Of a stretch of 64,000 nt of DNA, positions 54,935 to 63,298 are shown one piece after another; within the stretch, counting starts at the first letter, position 1; the number at the start of each line of letters is the position of its first letter. Source of the stretch: an uncultured Wenzhouxiangella sp. (GTDB taxonomy: Bacteria; Pseudomonadota; Gammaproteobacteria; Xanthomonadales; Wenzhouxiangellaceae). Made by a program: the position numbers and the translations under genes. A model generated the notes under the pieces. That model did no database searches and was not told the DNA's origin. It worked only from the letters and a program-made list of their open reading frames with translations. The DNA is taken from contig CAJXNL010000007.1 in assembly GCA_913057195.1 (NCBI GenBank), forward strand, positions 25,767-89,766, in the 5' to 3' direction.

Positions 54935-55834
54935 CTAACTCGCTTTCGCATTGTCCTCGGGGTGATCCTGGTGATCGTTGAGAAATGGTGTGATGGCCGA
55001 GATAAAGTCATCGTTGGCATCGCCGGCCACCATGTGACCGGCGTCGGTCACTTCGGCTGTTTGCGCGTGCGGTGCCAATTTAAGAAACTCATCAACGTGC
55101 TCGGCCCCAATCATGTCGCTTTTGCCACCCGCGATCAGCAAAGTGGGAATTTTGAGCCGGCGACTGGCCGATTGCAGTCTGGACTGGAGGTTGGCGCTTT
55201 TTTCAGCCAATGCCAGCATCGCCGGGTCCCAGTGCCAGTACCAGCGGCCATCGCTGGCTTGCCGGAGGTTTTGGCTCAATTTGATGGGGTTGGTGGGTTT
55301 ACCGCGGCGACGGTGCGGCAGAAACGCTCGGACCGATTCTGAGGCCTCCTCTAAGGAGGCAAAGCCCTCGGGGTGTTGGCGCATGAACGCCAGCATCGCG
55401 GTCACCCCGCGCTCGTCCCAGCGGGGGGCGATGTCGACCAGCACCATGGCCTTGAGGTCCACTTTGGGTTTCTCAGAATGGGCCAGCAGCGCGGTCAGTC
55501 CGCCCATTGAGGCGCCGATGACCATGGGCGTGTTCGGCAATGAGGCACAGACCCTTCGAAAATCCTCAACAAATTGCTCAAAATCATATTCTCCGCTGGG
55601 CGCGCGGTCGCTCTCGCCGTGCCCGCGGGCGTCATAGCTGACGGCTTGATAGCCCATTTCGGCCAAGGCCCAGCCGGTGTTCTCCCAGGCATACTGGGTC
55701 TGTCCGAAGCCGTGGGCCATCAGCACGCAGGGCGCGCGATCATCGCCAAAGTAGCGCAGGCTCAAACGAATGCCGTCATCAGTCCAGATTTGACGGCGGC
55801 GGATGTCATCATTGAGTTTTCGAGCAGCTTCCAT
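54935..55834 (-). CDS. Alpha/beta hydrolase
   Basis: This 299-residue protein has the oxyanion motif MAHGFGQTQYAW, YDARGHGESD, the nucleophile elbow VIGASMGGLTALL and the His in TDAGHMVAGDAND. The acid is likely in IAGGKSDMIG. It fits generic esterases or thioesterases, and pairing with fadE suggests fatty acyl ester breakdown, though that is inference. ATG 55834 is chosen because the longer frame reaches across the divergent promoter. Confidence 0.85.
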   Translation of the reverse strand: MEAARKLNDDIRRRQIWTDDGIRLSLRYFGDDRAPCVLMAHGFGQTQYAWENTGWALAEMGYQAVSYDARGHGESDRAPSGEYDFEQFVEDFRRVCASLPNTPMVIGASMGGLTALLAHSEKPKVDLKAMVLVDIAPRWDERGVTAMLAFMRQHPEGFASLEEASESVRAFLPHRRRGKPTNPIKLSQNLRQASDGRWYWHWDPAMLALAEKSANLQSRLQSASRRLKIPTLLIAGGKSDMIGAEHVDEFLKLAPHAQTAEVTDAGHMVAGDANDDFISAITPFLNDHQDHPEDNAKAS

Positions 55835-55859
55835 ACGGTAGAGTATGTCCTTAAGGGGG

Positions 55860-55871
55860 ATTGAAGTCAAT
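55860..55871. promoter_or_regulatory. Candidate operator between hydrolase-fadE and TetR genes
   Basis: ATTGA-AG-TCAAT is a perfect 12-base inverted repeat in the 111-base divergent region. It is a plausible half of a TetR-type operator, close to the hydrolase start. Confidence 0.35.
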
Positions 55872-55945
55872 TGTTCGCTTAGAACGGTTAATATGGGGCT
55901 CACGACCCGCGTTTTAAACCAAGGATTCACCATTTTAGGAGCCTG

Positions 55946-56524
55946 ATGTCCGCCCGTCCAGACATTGCTGCTGAACGCATCTCCCTGACCCGCCAAGACT
56001 GGGAGCAGGCGGCGTTGGCACTGATCGCCGAAAAAGGCGTCAGCGGCCTGGCCATTGAGCCTCTGGCGCGCCGATTGGGGATCACCAAGGGGAGCTTTTA
56101 TTGGCACTTCCCCGGGCGAGATGAGTTGTTGGCGGCTGCGTTGCGTCGTTGGGAACACCAAGATGAAGAAAACTTAGAAAAAGCGTTTCAGGCCAAAGAC
56201 AAGCCGTCAGAGCGCTTGGAGAATTTCATCTGGCGAACCACGGAGCAAACCCTGACCCACAAGATTCATCTGGCGTTGTGTGCAGAGCACCAAAATGCGC
56301 TGATCAGCGAGGTGTTGGGGCGCGTGACCAATCGCAGAATTGAGTTTTTGGCCAGGGCGTTAGAGGAGTTGGGGCTGGATGAAGCAGCGGCAACCAAACG
56401 GGCCACGCTGTTGTACTCTGCTTACGTGGGTTATTTGCATCTGCAGTCGCATTGTTTGATGCCACCGACCGGTGATGTTCGCCTGAAACGGTATGTTGAG
56501 CATGTCATTGACAGCTTAATTTAA
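55946..56524 (+). CDS. TetR/AcrR-family regulator
   Basis: This 192-residue repressor has an N-terminal helix-turn-helix (about 30-55; SGLAIEPLARRLGITKGSFYWHFPGRDELL) typical of the family. A helical ligand domain follows, with Trp, His and Cys residues in HLALCAEHQ. It is divergent from the hydrolase-fadE unit, so it likely controls that unit, perhaps in response to acyl-CoA. The ligand cannot be told from the sequence. The start is preceded by AGGAG. Confidence 0.88.
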   Translation: MSARPDIAAERISLTRQDWEQAALALIAEKGVSGLAIEPLARRLGITKGSFYWHFPGRDELLAAALRRWEHQDEENLEKAFQAKDKPSERLENFIWRTTEQTLTHKIHLALCAEHQNALISEVLGRVTNRRIEFLARALEELGLDEAAATKRATLLYSAYVGYLHLQSHCLMPPTGDVRLKRYVEHVIDSLI

Positions 56525-56538
56525 GCTGTGCTGGCGGC

Positions 56539-57636
56539 TTATCGTCGAACCGTGTCGAGGTAGGCTGTGCTTTGCATTTCTAACAGGCGCGAGGTGGTTC
56601 GGGCAAAGCTTGCTTCTAACCGACGCCCCACATAGAGCTCAGTCGCCGGGCACGCAGCTGAGATCACCACTTTGACACCTCGATCGTACAGCTCATCAAT
56701 CAGGTGTATGAAGCGTTTGGTCTCATCATTTTGCCCATCGGCCAATTGCGGCACATCAGAAATCATGAGGGTGTCGAATCGCTCGGCAAGTTCAATGTAA
56801 TCGGCAGTGGCGCGGTGAGAAGTGCACAGGGCGTCAAACCCAAACCACGCCACCGACGAGTGCAGGCCCAAAGCGTGGATCGGGCGACCTTGCACCGTTG
56901 TCGGCTCGGCATGTGGACGCTGAGCGGTGAGACGCTTGAAAACTTCAGTGAGCGCGGTGTGGGTCTCTGTAGAGAGGGGATAAAAATAGACATCGGCTTG
57001 AGTCAGCGCTCTTGAGCGATAATCTGTGGCGGCATCCAAGTGGACCTGCTGGGTATGTTTTTTGATTTGCTCGATCGCAGGCAAAAACCGCGCGCGCTGA
57101 AGACCATCGGCATAAAGATCATCCGGGGGTGTGTTGGATGTGGTGACCAACACAACGCCTTGCGCAAACAGCTGAGTGAGCAATTCGCCTAAGATCATCG
57201 CATCGCCAATGTCTTCGACATGAAACTCGTCAAAGCACAGCACACGATATTGCTTGGCAATGGATTCGGCGACATCGGTCAGCGGATCGTGACGCCCTTG
57301 CTGGGCGCTCAGCGAGGACTGGATGTTCGCCATGAAATGATGGAAATGGACGCGCCAATGGGTGATGTGGTGCTCACTCAAGGCTTGAGCAAACAAGTCC
57401 ATTAAATGGGTTTTGCCGCGACCCACCGCGCCGACAAGATAAATCCCTGGCGGCGTCGCCGTGATTTGGCGCCGCCACAACTTTGCCCACCAAGCCCACC
57501 GTCTGTGCGATGAAGCACTGGCACACAGCGCTTTGAATAACTTCTCCAGCTCAGCGGCGACCCGTTCTTGAGCGGGGTCGGCCAGCAATTGGCCAGCATC
57601 AATCTGCGCGCGATACAGGGCCAGGGGTCCTGGCAT
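56539..57636 (-). CDS. zapE: AFG1-like ATPase, ZapE
   Basis: This 365-residue ATPase is linked to cell division under low oxygen or stress in E. coli, where it acts with FtsZ. Walker A is YLVGAVGRGKTHLMD, Walker B is VLCFDEFHVEDIGDAM, and VVLVTTSNTPPDDLYADGLQR and RFIHLIDELYDRGVKVV are the usual AFG1 motifs. ATG 57636 overlaps the upstream hydrolase stop by one base (TAATG). An in-frame start 132 bases up would lie inside that gene. Confidence 0.92.
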   Translation of the reverse strand: MPGPLALYRAQIDAGQLLADPAQERVAAELEKLFKALCASASSHRRWAWWAKLWRRQITATPPGIYLVGAVGRGKTHLMDLFAQALSEHHITHWRVHFHHFMANIQSSLSAQQGRHDPLTDVAESIAKQYRVLCFDEFHVEDIGDAMILGELLTQLFAQGVVLVTTSNTPPDDLYADGLQRARFLPAIEQIKKHTQQVHLDAATDYRSRALTQADVYFYPLSTETHTALTEVFKRLTAQRPHAEPTTVQGRPIHALGLHSSVAWFGFDALCTSHRATADYIELAERFDTLMISDVPQLADGQNDETKRFIHLIDELYDRGVKVVISAACPATELYVGRRLEASFARTTSRLLEMQSTAYLDTVRR

Positions 57637-58304
57637 TACGAAGCGGGGAGCTGGCCTTGGACGTGGTTTTTGATGACCCCACGCAGATCCATCAGTCGCC
57701 TGTGGAAGAAATGGCCGGCGCCGTCCATCATGACCATCATGGGGGGTGGTGTGAGGGCTTCTGCCCACGCTTGCACCGACGCGGCCGAAACCACTTCATC
57801 TTCGCTGCCTTGAACCACCAACCATGGACACTTCGGGTGCGTGAGCGTATTCAGATCAAATCGCCCCGCCGGTGGGGCGATGCTCACAAGTTGCCCAATG
57901 GGATACTCATTGGCCACTTCGATGCTGATGTACGCCCCAAATGAAAAGCCCCCCAACCACAGCGTGTCATCTGGGCGAGTGGCTCGAACCCAGTCAAGGA
58001 CCGCCCGAAGGTCATCGGCTTCACCGACGCCTTCGGCGAACTGACCCTCGCTGTCGCCCACTCCTCGAAAATTGAAGCGCACCGTGGCCAAACCCAACTC
58101 TCTCAGCGAGCGCTCCATGATGGTCACCACCTTGTTTCGCATGGTTCCACCATGCTGGGGATGGGGATGGCAAAGTACTGCACAGGCGCGTTTGGCAACG
58201 TCCGCCTCGGGCACATCGATGAGGGCTTCAATGGCACCCGCCGGCCCCCGCAGCTGGAGTGGACCTCCTTCGGTGGGGAATGCCTCGGGGGAATGGTCGG
58301 GCAT
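57636..58304 (-). CDS. COG2945-type alpha/beta hydrolase
   Basis: This 222-residue protein has the CHPHPQHGGTMRNKVV motif that marks this branch, FNFRGVGDSEG, the nucleophile elbow GGFSFGAYIS, VQGSEDEVV and the His in DGAGHFFH. Substrates are unknown. No signal peptide is seen. It lies 5 bases after the cytochrome gene and overlaps zapE by one base, so it is probably co-transcribed with both. Confidence 0.85.
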   Translation of the reverse strand: MPDHSPEAFPTEGGPLQLRGPAGAIEALIDVPEADVAKRACAVLCHPHPQHGGTMRNKVVTIMERSLRELGLATVRFNFRGVGDSEGQFAEGVGEADDLRAVLDWVRATRPDDTLWLGGFSFGAYISIEVANEYPIGQLVSIAPPAGRFDLNTLTHPKCPWLVVQGSEDEVVSAASVQAWAEALTPPPMMVMMDGAGHFFHRRLMDLRGVIKNHVQGQLPAS

Positions 58305-58309
58305 AAGGC

Positions 58310-58813
58310 TTATTCGAGCATGTCCAGCATGTAAGTGACCGACGCGGCCACCTGCTCATCGCTCAAGTCTGCGCGACCGCCTCGAGCGGGCATCGCGCCG
58401 ATGCCGTTGATGGCATTGGTGATCAACATCTCCGTGCCTTTGTCTAAGCGGCCGCTCCATGCACTGGCCACCATTTCTGGGGCGCCCGCAACGCCATTGT
58501 CGTGGCAGGTCGCGCACACGTTCTCATAGATCATGCCCCCGTCCAGCGAGCCGTCAAACGCCACCGCCACGGCCTCGGGCGCTGCCGCTTTTGCGGCGGC
58601 CAGTGCCGCGGCTCGGCCGGTTTCCCCAGCATACACACCCGCGACAGGGGCCAGGCGATCGAGCTTGGCTTGCTGGCGGGCGGGGTTGTCTGGCGTGTCT
58701 GTTTGACCATGCAAAATCCAAGCCAAGCCCATGATGATGATCGTAAACACCACCAAGCCGGACAACACCAGACTGAATTGTTTGATAAACGCGCTATCGG
58801 ACTGTACGGACAC
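58310..58813 (-). CDS. Membrane-anchored cytochrome c5 family protein
   Basis: This 167-residue monohaem protein has an N-terminal membrane helix (about 12-34), an Ala-rich linker, and a haem domain with CATCHDNGVAG (CxxCH, about residue 101) and the axial Met in IGAMPARGGRADLSDE. It carries electrons in the periplasm. The start is GTG. It lies 5 bases before the COG2945 gene on the same strand. In related bacteria similar proteins feed terminal oxidases or other acceptors. Confidence 0.88.
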   Translation of the reverse strand: MSVQSDSAFIKQFSLVLSGLVVFTIIIMGLAWILHGQTDTPDNPARQQAKLDRLAPVAGVYAGETGRAAALAAAKAAAPEAVAVAFDGSLDGGMIYENVCATCHDNGVAGAPEMVASAWSGRLDKGTEMLITNAINGIGAMPARGGRADLSDEQVAASVTYMLDMLE

Positions 58814-58878
58814 GAAGCTTCATCCTCAACCTGAATCATTGAAGCCGACATTATATCGCAGCCAGTCTGACTCGGGCG

Positions 58879-60201
58879 TCACCGCACCCGGTCGCGCCAT
58901 GCGTCTTTGAGATTCAGCCAAGCGTAAGTCGCCTGTGCCCATCCGCGCCCTGCCAGGCCACCCGCCCATGCCGGCTGCCAGCGTTGGTAGGCTCTCAGCC
59001 GCGTCTCATCGCCACTCATGGCTTCGGCCAGAACTTCACCAGCCAAGGCAGTGGGCGCCATGCCGTGCCCACCAAATCCTGTGGCGTGCCAAAGCCCGGT
59101 CTGAGGCTGACCCAAAATGGGCATTTGGTGACGGGTATAGCCCATCCATCCACCCCAGGCATGCTCAAATTTCACCTCACTCAGTGACGGAAAGACTCGG
59201 GCGAGATCGGCTTTAAGAAGCCGCCGAATCGCATCGGGTCGGCGGGCCCGAGTCGAAATGCGCCCGCCCCACAAAAGCCGCGTATCAGGCAAAGGACGGT
59301 AGTAATCAAACGCAAACCGATTGTCATAAACGGCATGCCCGTTCGGCAAGAGGCGCGCCAGGTCATCGCCCAATGGCTCGGTGGTCGCAATGTAGGTGGC
59401 GATGGGCAACACCGCGCGCGTCAATCGCGGCCACACGCCGCGATCGTATCCGCCTGTGGTGAGCACGATTTGGTCTGCACTCAACGTGGCCTGCTCAGTG
59501 ACGGCCTGCCATCGATCGGCGCCAAGGCGGTGGCTTTGAGAGGGTGGTTTGATGGATTGAATGGGGGTGTCGCCATACAGCGTGACACCGCGCTCTTGCA
59601 AGACGCGAATCAGTCCGTTGATGTAGCGAAGGGGATGGAAATGGAAGCTTCCTGGCTCATGCAACGCACCGCCGTAGCGCCGAGTTCGAATGTGGTCAGG
59701 CAACTCACTTGGGGCAATCCAGTCGAGCCGAAACCTGAGCGTGTCCTGCATGCGCTGGCGAAAGCTCAGCATCGATGCATCATCACCAAACCAATCCGCG
59801 AGCAAGACGCCGGCATCATTGGCCTGGCAATCGATGTCCCATTGATCGATGCGTCGTCTCACCAAGCCCACGGCATGCTGAGTCCATTGGTGTAACTGCC
59901 GACCCTGTGAGAGACCCGCCTGACGGGTCAACGCCTCATTGGACAGCGAATAGCCTGCAAAGACAAACCCGCCGTTGCGGCCGGATGCGCCGTCGCCAGG
60001 TTGACCGGCCTCGCAGATGGCGATGTCGGTGATGCCGCGCTCGGTCAGGCTCAACGCGGTGCTGAGGCCCGCCAAACCGCCGCCCACCACCAGGATGTCA
60101 TGGTGGATGCGGCCTTTCGCGGGCGAACAGCAGCGGCGTTGGGCTCCAAGCTCGGCGGCATAGTGGCTGGTGCCAGGCCATTGGTTTGTGGGAGTGAGCA
60201 T
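58879..60201 (-). CDS. FAD-dependent oxidoreductase of DAO family, PuuB-like
   Basis: This 440-residue protein has an ADP-binding fold ILVVGGGLAGLSTALSLTERG and CEAGQPGDGASGRNGGFVFAG, resembling gamma-glutamylputrescine oxidase and related amine oxidases (GASGRNGG). The C-terminal part has WGGWMGYTRHQMPILGQ and ATGFGGHGMAPTALAGE. It likely oxidises an amine or amino acid; the substrate is unknown. No Cys for covalent flavin is clear. ATG 60201 is one of two close starts (60216). It is divergent from the secreted protein at 60313. Confidence 0.85.
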   Translation of the reverse strand: MLTPTNQWPGTSHYAAELGAQRRCCSPAKGRIHHDILVVGGGLAGLSTALSLTERGITDIAICEAGQPGDGASGRNGGFVFAGYSLSNEALTRQAGLSQGRQLHQWTQHAVGLVRRRIDQWDIDCQANDAGVLLADWFGDDASMLSFRQRMQDTLRFRLDWIAPSELPDHIRTRRYGGALHEPGSFHFHPLRYINGLIRVLQERGVTLYGDTPIQSIKPPSQSHRLGADRWQAVTEQATLSADQIVLTTGGYDRGVWPRLTRAVLPIATYIATTEPLGDDLARLLPNGHAVYDNRFAFDYYRPLPDTRLLWGGRISTRARRPDAIRRLLKADLARVFPSLSEVKFEHAWGGWMGYTRHQMPILGQPQTGLWHATGFGGHGMAPTALAGEVLAEAMSGDETRLRAYQRWQPAWAGGLAGRGWAQATYAWLNLKDAWRDRVR

Positions 60202-60234
60202 GGTCGTCAAGATCATCGCCTGTTGTGCGGCGTA

Positions 60235-60263
60235 TTTCAATGGGACTGAGCAGGCCGTATACT
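60235..60263 (+). promoter_or_regulatory. Candidate promoter of the 60313 gene
   Basis: TTTCAA (60235-60240) and TATACT (60258-60263) are 17 bases apart, giving a start near 60270, about 43 bases before the ATG. A perfect TTGACA at 60269 has no good -10 after it. Confidence 0.35.
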
Positions 60264-60312
60264 GGCAGTTGACAGATGATGGCGTTTTTAAACTTAAAAA
60301 AAGGGGGTCAAT

Positions 60313-61623
60313 ATGACACAGCCTCGCATCTTGAGCTGGGTGGTTTGGGCGGTCATGTGTTTGGGCGCTCATGGGGTGGGCGCGGCTTGCATTGATCCGA
60401 GCTTGAGCGCACGGTCTTTCTTTTTATCGGCCGAAACACGTCGCGATGATCTGATGGCGGTGTCAGGCGTTGCCGTCGGAGGCAGTGGGCAGCTGGAGTC
60501 GTTTGTGGTCCAGCAAGCCACCGATGAGGGGTATCGCTCGCTCACCATTGATGCCGATGCACTCCAAAACGATGGCATTGATGTGGTCTCTTCATCTGCC
60601 GAGATCTCAAAGGGTCGGGCTCAGTTTCGGGCCTGCAGTGAGCGAGGTTTCTTGGTGTTTGCCATCTACCGGAATGATCAAGGTGAGGTCGCGGGCGCCC
60701 CCGCGGATGTATTGGGGGCGGGATTTGAAAGCAACTATGCCAACATCACCGCGCAGTCGAATGCACGATTCGGTCTCAATTTCAACGCTGAAGGAGCTCA
60801 AGGGACGCGTGCCATTATTGAGCGGCAGCTGAAGCTGGAAGGCGTTCAGCGGTTGGTGGCTGAGCTGGTGTTAACCGACAATGCCGCCAGTGTGTTTGAT
60901 TTTGCCGAGTCACAAGCGCCCGTGTATGGTTTTGTATCGGGTGCTTGCCGTGTTGTGGATCGCCAAGTCATTCATGACAGCCAAGATGTATGTCAGGGCG
61001 GTCGGGTCAATCCGGGGATTCAAGCCATCGAACGCTTAAACGGTGACGAGTGGGTCAAGGTGTTTGAGCAAGGTCAAGACATCGCGTTCACTTCTCAGCC
61101 AGGCGCCATCTACCGAGCGAGCATTGGGCCGGGTGGCCGAGGACGTGAGATCGTGTTTGTCAGTGCGCGAGATGATCTCCCGGACCGGGAACTGTCCAGC
61201 GATCCTATGGCGCCCACTGCACTGGCGTTTCACACAGGTGACAATGTGGTCCGAGGCCAAGTCGATAACCCCAGAAACACGCGCGATATTTTTACTTTCA
61301 CCGTGCCTGATGGGGCGCAGTTGACGGGCGTGTTCTTGACCGACTGGAGCGCGGGCATTGATCAAGGGTTTGTCTTCATCGATGATGGGGCAACCACGGT
61401 GATTGCCAGCGCCGAAACTGCCGGCGAGTTTCTGGGGGGCGCGCATGTCTCTTCAAGCCTGTATGCACCCGGCGACAATCTATTGGCCTTTCTTGGCATT
61501 GCCCTGCAAGGCGGCGTGGGTTTTCAGACCCCGCTGGGCCCCGGACAATACAGCTTCACCATTCAGCAAACAGGGCCGGTGCCGTCTCGCTATGAATTGA
61601 CATTTGTGCTCGAATCATCCTGA
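60313..61623 (+). CDS. Secreted protein with PPC-like C-terminal domain, unknown
   Basis: This 436-residue protein has a signal peptide ending near GVGAACI. Its N-terminal half (about 25-230) is unrecognised and contains four Cys that may pair. The C-terminal part from about 310 (VVRGQVDNPRNTRDIFTFTV, GVFLTDWSAG, GPGQYSFTIQQTGPVPSRYELTF) resembles the bacterial pre-peptidase C-terminal (PPC) beta-sandwich. The mid-segment (GDEWVKVFEQGQDIAFTSQPG) is also beta-rich. The whole is likely periplasmic or surface-exposed. The start has a strong AAGGGGG ribosome-binding site. Confidence 0.65.
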   Translation: MTQPRILSWVVWAVMCLGAHGVGAACIDPSLSARSFFLSAETRRDDLMAVSGVAVGGSGQLESFVVQQATDEGYRSLTIDADALQNDGIDVVSSSAEISKGRAQFRACSERGFLVFAIYRNDQGEVAGAPADVLGAGFESNYANITAQSNARFGLNFNAEGAQGTRAIIERQLKLEGVQRLVAELVLTDNAASVFDFAESQAPVYGFVSGACRVVDRQVIHDSQDVCQGGRVNPGIQAIERLNGDEWVKVFEQGQDIAFTSQPGAIYRASIGPGGRGREIVFVSARDDLPDRELSSDPMAPTALAFHTGDNVVRGQVDNPRNTRDIFTFTVPDGAQLTGVFLTDWSAGIDQGFVFIDDGATTVIASAETAGEFLGGAHVSSSLYAPGDNLLAFLGIALQGGVGFQTPLGPGQYSFTIQQTGPVPSRYELTFVLESS

Positions 61624-61648
61624 TGAGGTCATCGGCGTTGGCTATACT
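61620..61648 (+). promoter_or_regulatory. Candidate promoter of efpL
   Basis: CTGATG (61620-61625) and TATACT (61643-61648) are 17 bases apart. The start would be near 61655, about 23 bases before the ATG. Confidence 0.35.
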
Positions 61649-61677
61649 TGGCCTGAAGATCAATATTTTGAGCGATT

Positions 61678-62244
61678 ATGCCTAAGGCATCTGACATTAA
61701 AAAAGGCCAAGTGATCGAACTGGAGGGCGTGGTCTACACCGTTCGCCAAATCGATCGTTCAGCCCCCACCGCACGTGGGGCTGGCACACTCTATCGGTTT
61801 AAGATGGTGGCCATTCCCTCAGGTGATCGAAAAGAGTTGACCTTCAAAGGCGATGATCAAGTGAAAGACGCTGATCTGGCCCGCCGAGTCAGTGAGTGCT
61901 CTTATCGATCGGGTGATGAATGGGTGTTCATTGACCAAGAGGATTTTAGTCAGTACGTGTTGAATGAGGATGCTGTGAGTGAGCAAGCCCCGTACTTGTT
62001 AGAGGGTCAGGCAGACATTCACGTGCTGATTATTGATGATCAGCCCGTTGCCATCCAGCTGCCGCAATCAGTGGCGTTGACGGTTGAAGACACCGCCCCG
62101 GTGTTGAAAGGCGCCACCGCTTCACGCTCGGCCAAGCCGGCCCGTCTGGAGACAGGGCTGGATGTCATGGTGCCTGACTACATCACCAACGGCGAGGTCA
62201 TCAAGGTCAACACCGAGACCGGCGAGTTTATGTCGAGAGCGTAA
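61678..62244 (+). CDS. efpL: Elongation factor P-like protein EfpL (YeiP)
   Basis: This 188-residue EF-P paralogue helps ribosomes past polyproline and similar stalls. It starts MPKASDIKKGQVIELEGVVY and has DRSAPTARGAGTLYRFK, matching YeiP (SPTARGAATLYKMR). The loop tip that is a modified Lys in EF-P carries Arg in TARGAG. The C-terminal domain has TGLDVMVPDYITNGEVIKVNT. It is three bases from uppP in convergent orientation, without a terminator visible between them. Confidence 0.93.
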   Translation: MPKASDIKKGQVIELEGVVYTVRQIDRSAPTARGAGTLYRFKMVAIPSGDRKELTFKGDDQVKDADLARRVSECSYRSGDEWVFIDQEDFSQYVLNEDAVSEQAPYLLEGQADIHVLIIDDQPVAIQLPQSVALTVEDTAPVLKGATASRSAKPARLETGLDVMVPDYITNGEVIKVNTETGEFMSRA

Positions 62245-62247
62245 CGC

Positions 62248-63045
62248 TCACAGATAAAACAACAGCAACAGCCCGCCCAAAATGACTCGATAGGCCACGA
62301 ATGGTTGCATTCCAATGCGACGGATAAACGCCAAAAAATAGTGGATACACGCATAAGTGGCCACCACCGAGACAACAAAGCCCAATGCAAAGACTGTCCA
62401 ATCGATGGCCGTGTTTGATTGGATCACTTCGATGGAACTCAAAGCCCCCGCCGCTGCAATGATGGGGATAGACAATAAAAACGAAAAACGCGTGGTGGCC
62501 TCGCGCGTCATTCCAAGAAACAATCCAGCAGTGATGGTGATGCCTGAGCGCGAGGTGCCGGGGATCAGGGCCAGTGCCTGCGCAAAGCCGATGATCAGCG
62601 CATCGCGCACCCCAAGGTCGTGCTCGACTCGATGGCCGCGATAACGCCAGTCGGCCCACCCCAGAAGCAACCCAAACCCGATCAAAGCACTGGCCATGAT
62701 CACAGGGCTTCTTAGGGCGATTTCGGCGATGTCTTTGAACATCAGCCCCAGCACACCAGCAGGCAGCGTCGCCAGGATGATCAGCCACGCCAATTGCGCG
62801 TTTGGGGTGTGGCCATGCCCGGTGATGGCGCCAAGCCAATCGCGTGTCATCGTGACGAGCTCAACTCGAAAATAGGTGACCACGGCGAACAATGAGCCAA
62901 AATGCAAAATGACGTCGAAATTGAGGCCTTGGTAGTCTTGGCCGGTGATCAGCGCGTAAAGCACCAAGTGCGCCTGACTGGAGACAGGCAAAAACTCGGT
63001 TAAGCCCTGGACAAGAGCCAGCAGCGCAGCGTTGAGGGCATCCAT
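62248..63045 (-). CDS. uppP: Undecaprenyl-diphosphatase
   Basis: This 265-residue inner-membrane protein hydrolyses undecaprenyl diphosphate to recycle the lipid carrier for peptidoglycan. [17 protein letters not shown] (about residue 15) is the first active-site segment and [21 protein letters not shown] (abbreviated) the second. The usual SSTGHL reads SSQAHL; such variants occur. Eight or so hydrophobic helices follow. ATG 63045 is used; a GTG two codons upstream is possible. Confidence 0.95.
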   Translation of the reverse strand: MDALNAALLALVQGLTEFLPVSSQAHLVLYALITGQDYQGLNFDVILHFGSLFAVVTYFRVELVTMTRDWLGAITGHGHTPNAQLAWLIILATLPAGVLGLMFKDIAEIALRSPVIMASALIGFGLLLGWADWRYRGHRVEHDLGVRDALIIGFAQALALIPGTSRSGITITAGLFLGMTREATTRFSFLLSIPIIAAAGALSSIEVIQSNTAIDWTVFALGFVVSVVATYACIHYFLAFIRRIGMQPFVAYRVILGGLLLLFYL

Positions 63046-63112
63046 GAGCACGAAGTGTAACCCAGAATTTCATCTGAGCCCGTGGGCGCAGCGCGTCTTC
63101 GCCTCGGTGCGT

Positions 63113-63118
63113 TATAAT
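63113..63118 (+). promoter_or_regulatory. -10 element of tRNA-Arg
   Basis: A perfect TATAAT lies 10 bases before the tRNA gene, followed by a GC-rich discriminator typical of stable RNA promoters. No clear -35 was found. Confidence 0.6.
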
Positions 63119-63128
63119 TCCCAGCCAC

Positions 63129-63205
63129 GCGCCCGTAGCTCAGCTGGATAGAGTACTGCCCTCCGAAGGCAGGGGTCGCAGGTTCGAATCCTGCCGGGCG
63201 CGCCA
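63129..63205 (+). tRNA. tRNA-Arg (CCG)
   Basis: The 77-base sequence has a 7-bp acceptor stem (GCGCCCG with CGGGCGC), discriminator G and encoded CCA. The anticodon stem CTGCC/GGCAG encloses loop CTCCGAA, giving anticodon CCG (63163-63165), which reads CGG. The T-arm loop GTTCGAATCC is normal. It is close to the E. coli tRNA-Arg(CCG) sequence. Confidence 0.97.
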
Positions 63206-63209
63206 TGCT

Positions 63210-63290
63210 TTTGGGGGCGCATTCCGGTCACATGGTTGACACCTCACTCTGGACATGTGGGTTACACGTTGTCCAGGGCGAGCGGATTGA
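63210..63290. mobile_element. Possible remnant of an IS481-type element end
   Basis: Just after the tRNA the sequence contains two imperfect copies of a motif, CATGGTTGACACC (about 63232) and ATGTGGGTTACACG (about 63254), with GGACA and GTCCA nearby. On the other strand this reads GTGTAACCCACATGTCC, which resembles the repeated GTTACCCATGTCC blocks at ends of IS481-like elements. No transposase is present. The identification is from memory and weak. Confidence 0.35.
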
Positions 63291-63298
63291 GCGCAAGG

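Noticed and set aside
54935..56161. A 408-codon reading of the hydrolase gene reaching through the promoter region and TetR gene start
   Set aside because: The first 109 codons show no homology and overlap a divergent gene; ATG 55834 gives the family start.
60228..60372. Longer start of the FAD oxidoreductase at 60372
   Set aside because: It would overlap the divergent secreted protein gene and adds a non-family extension; ATG 60201 fits.
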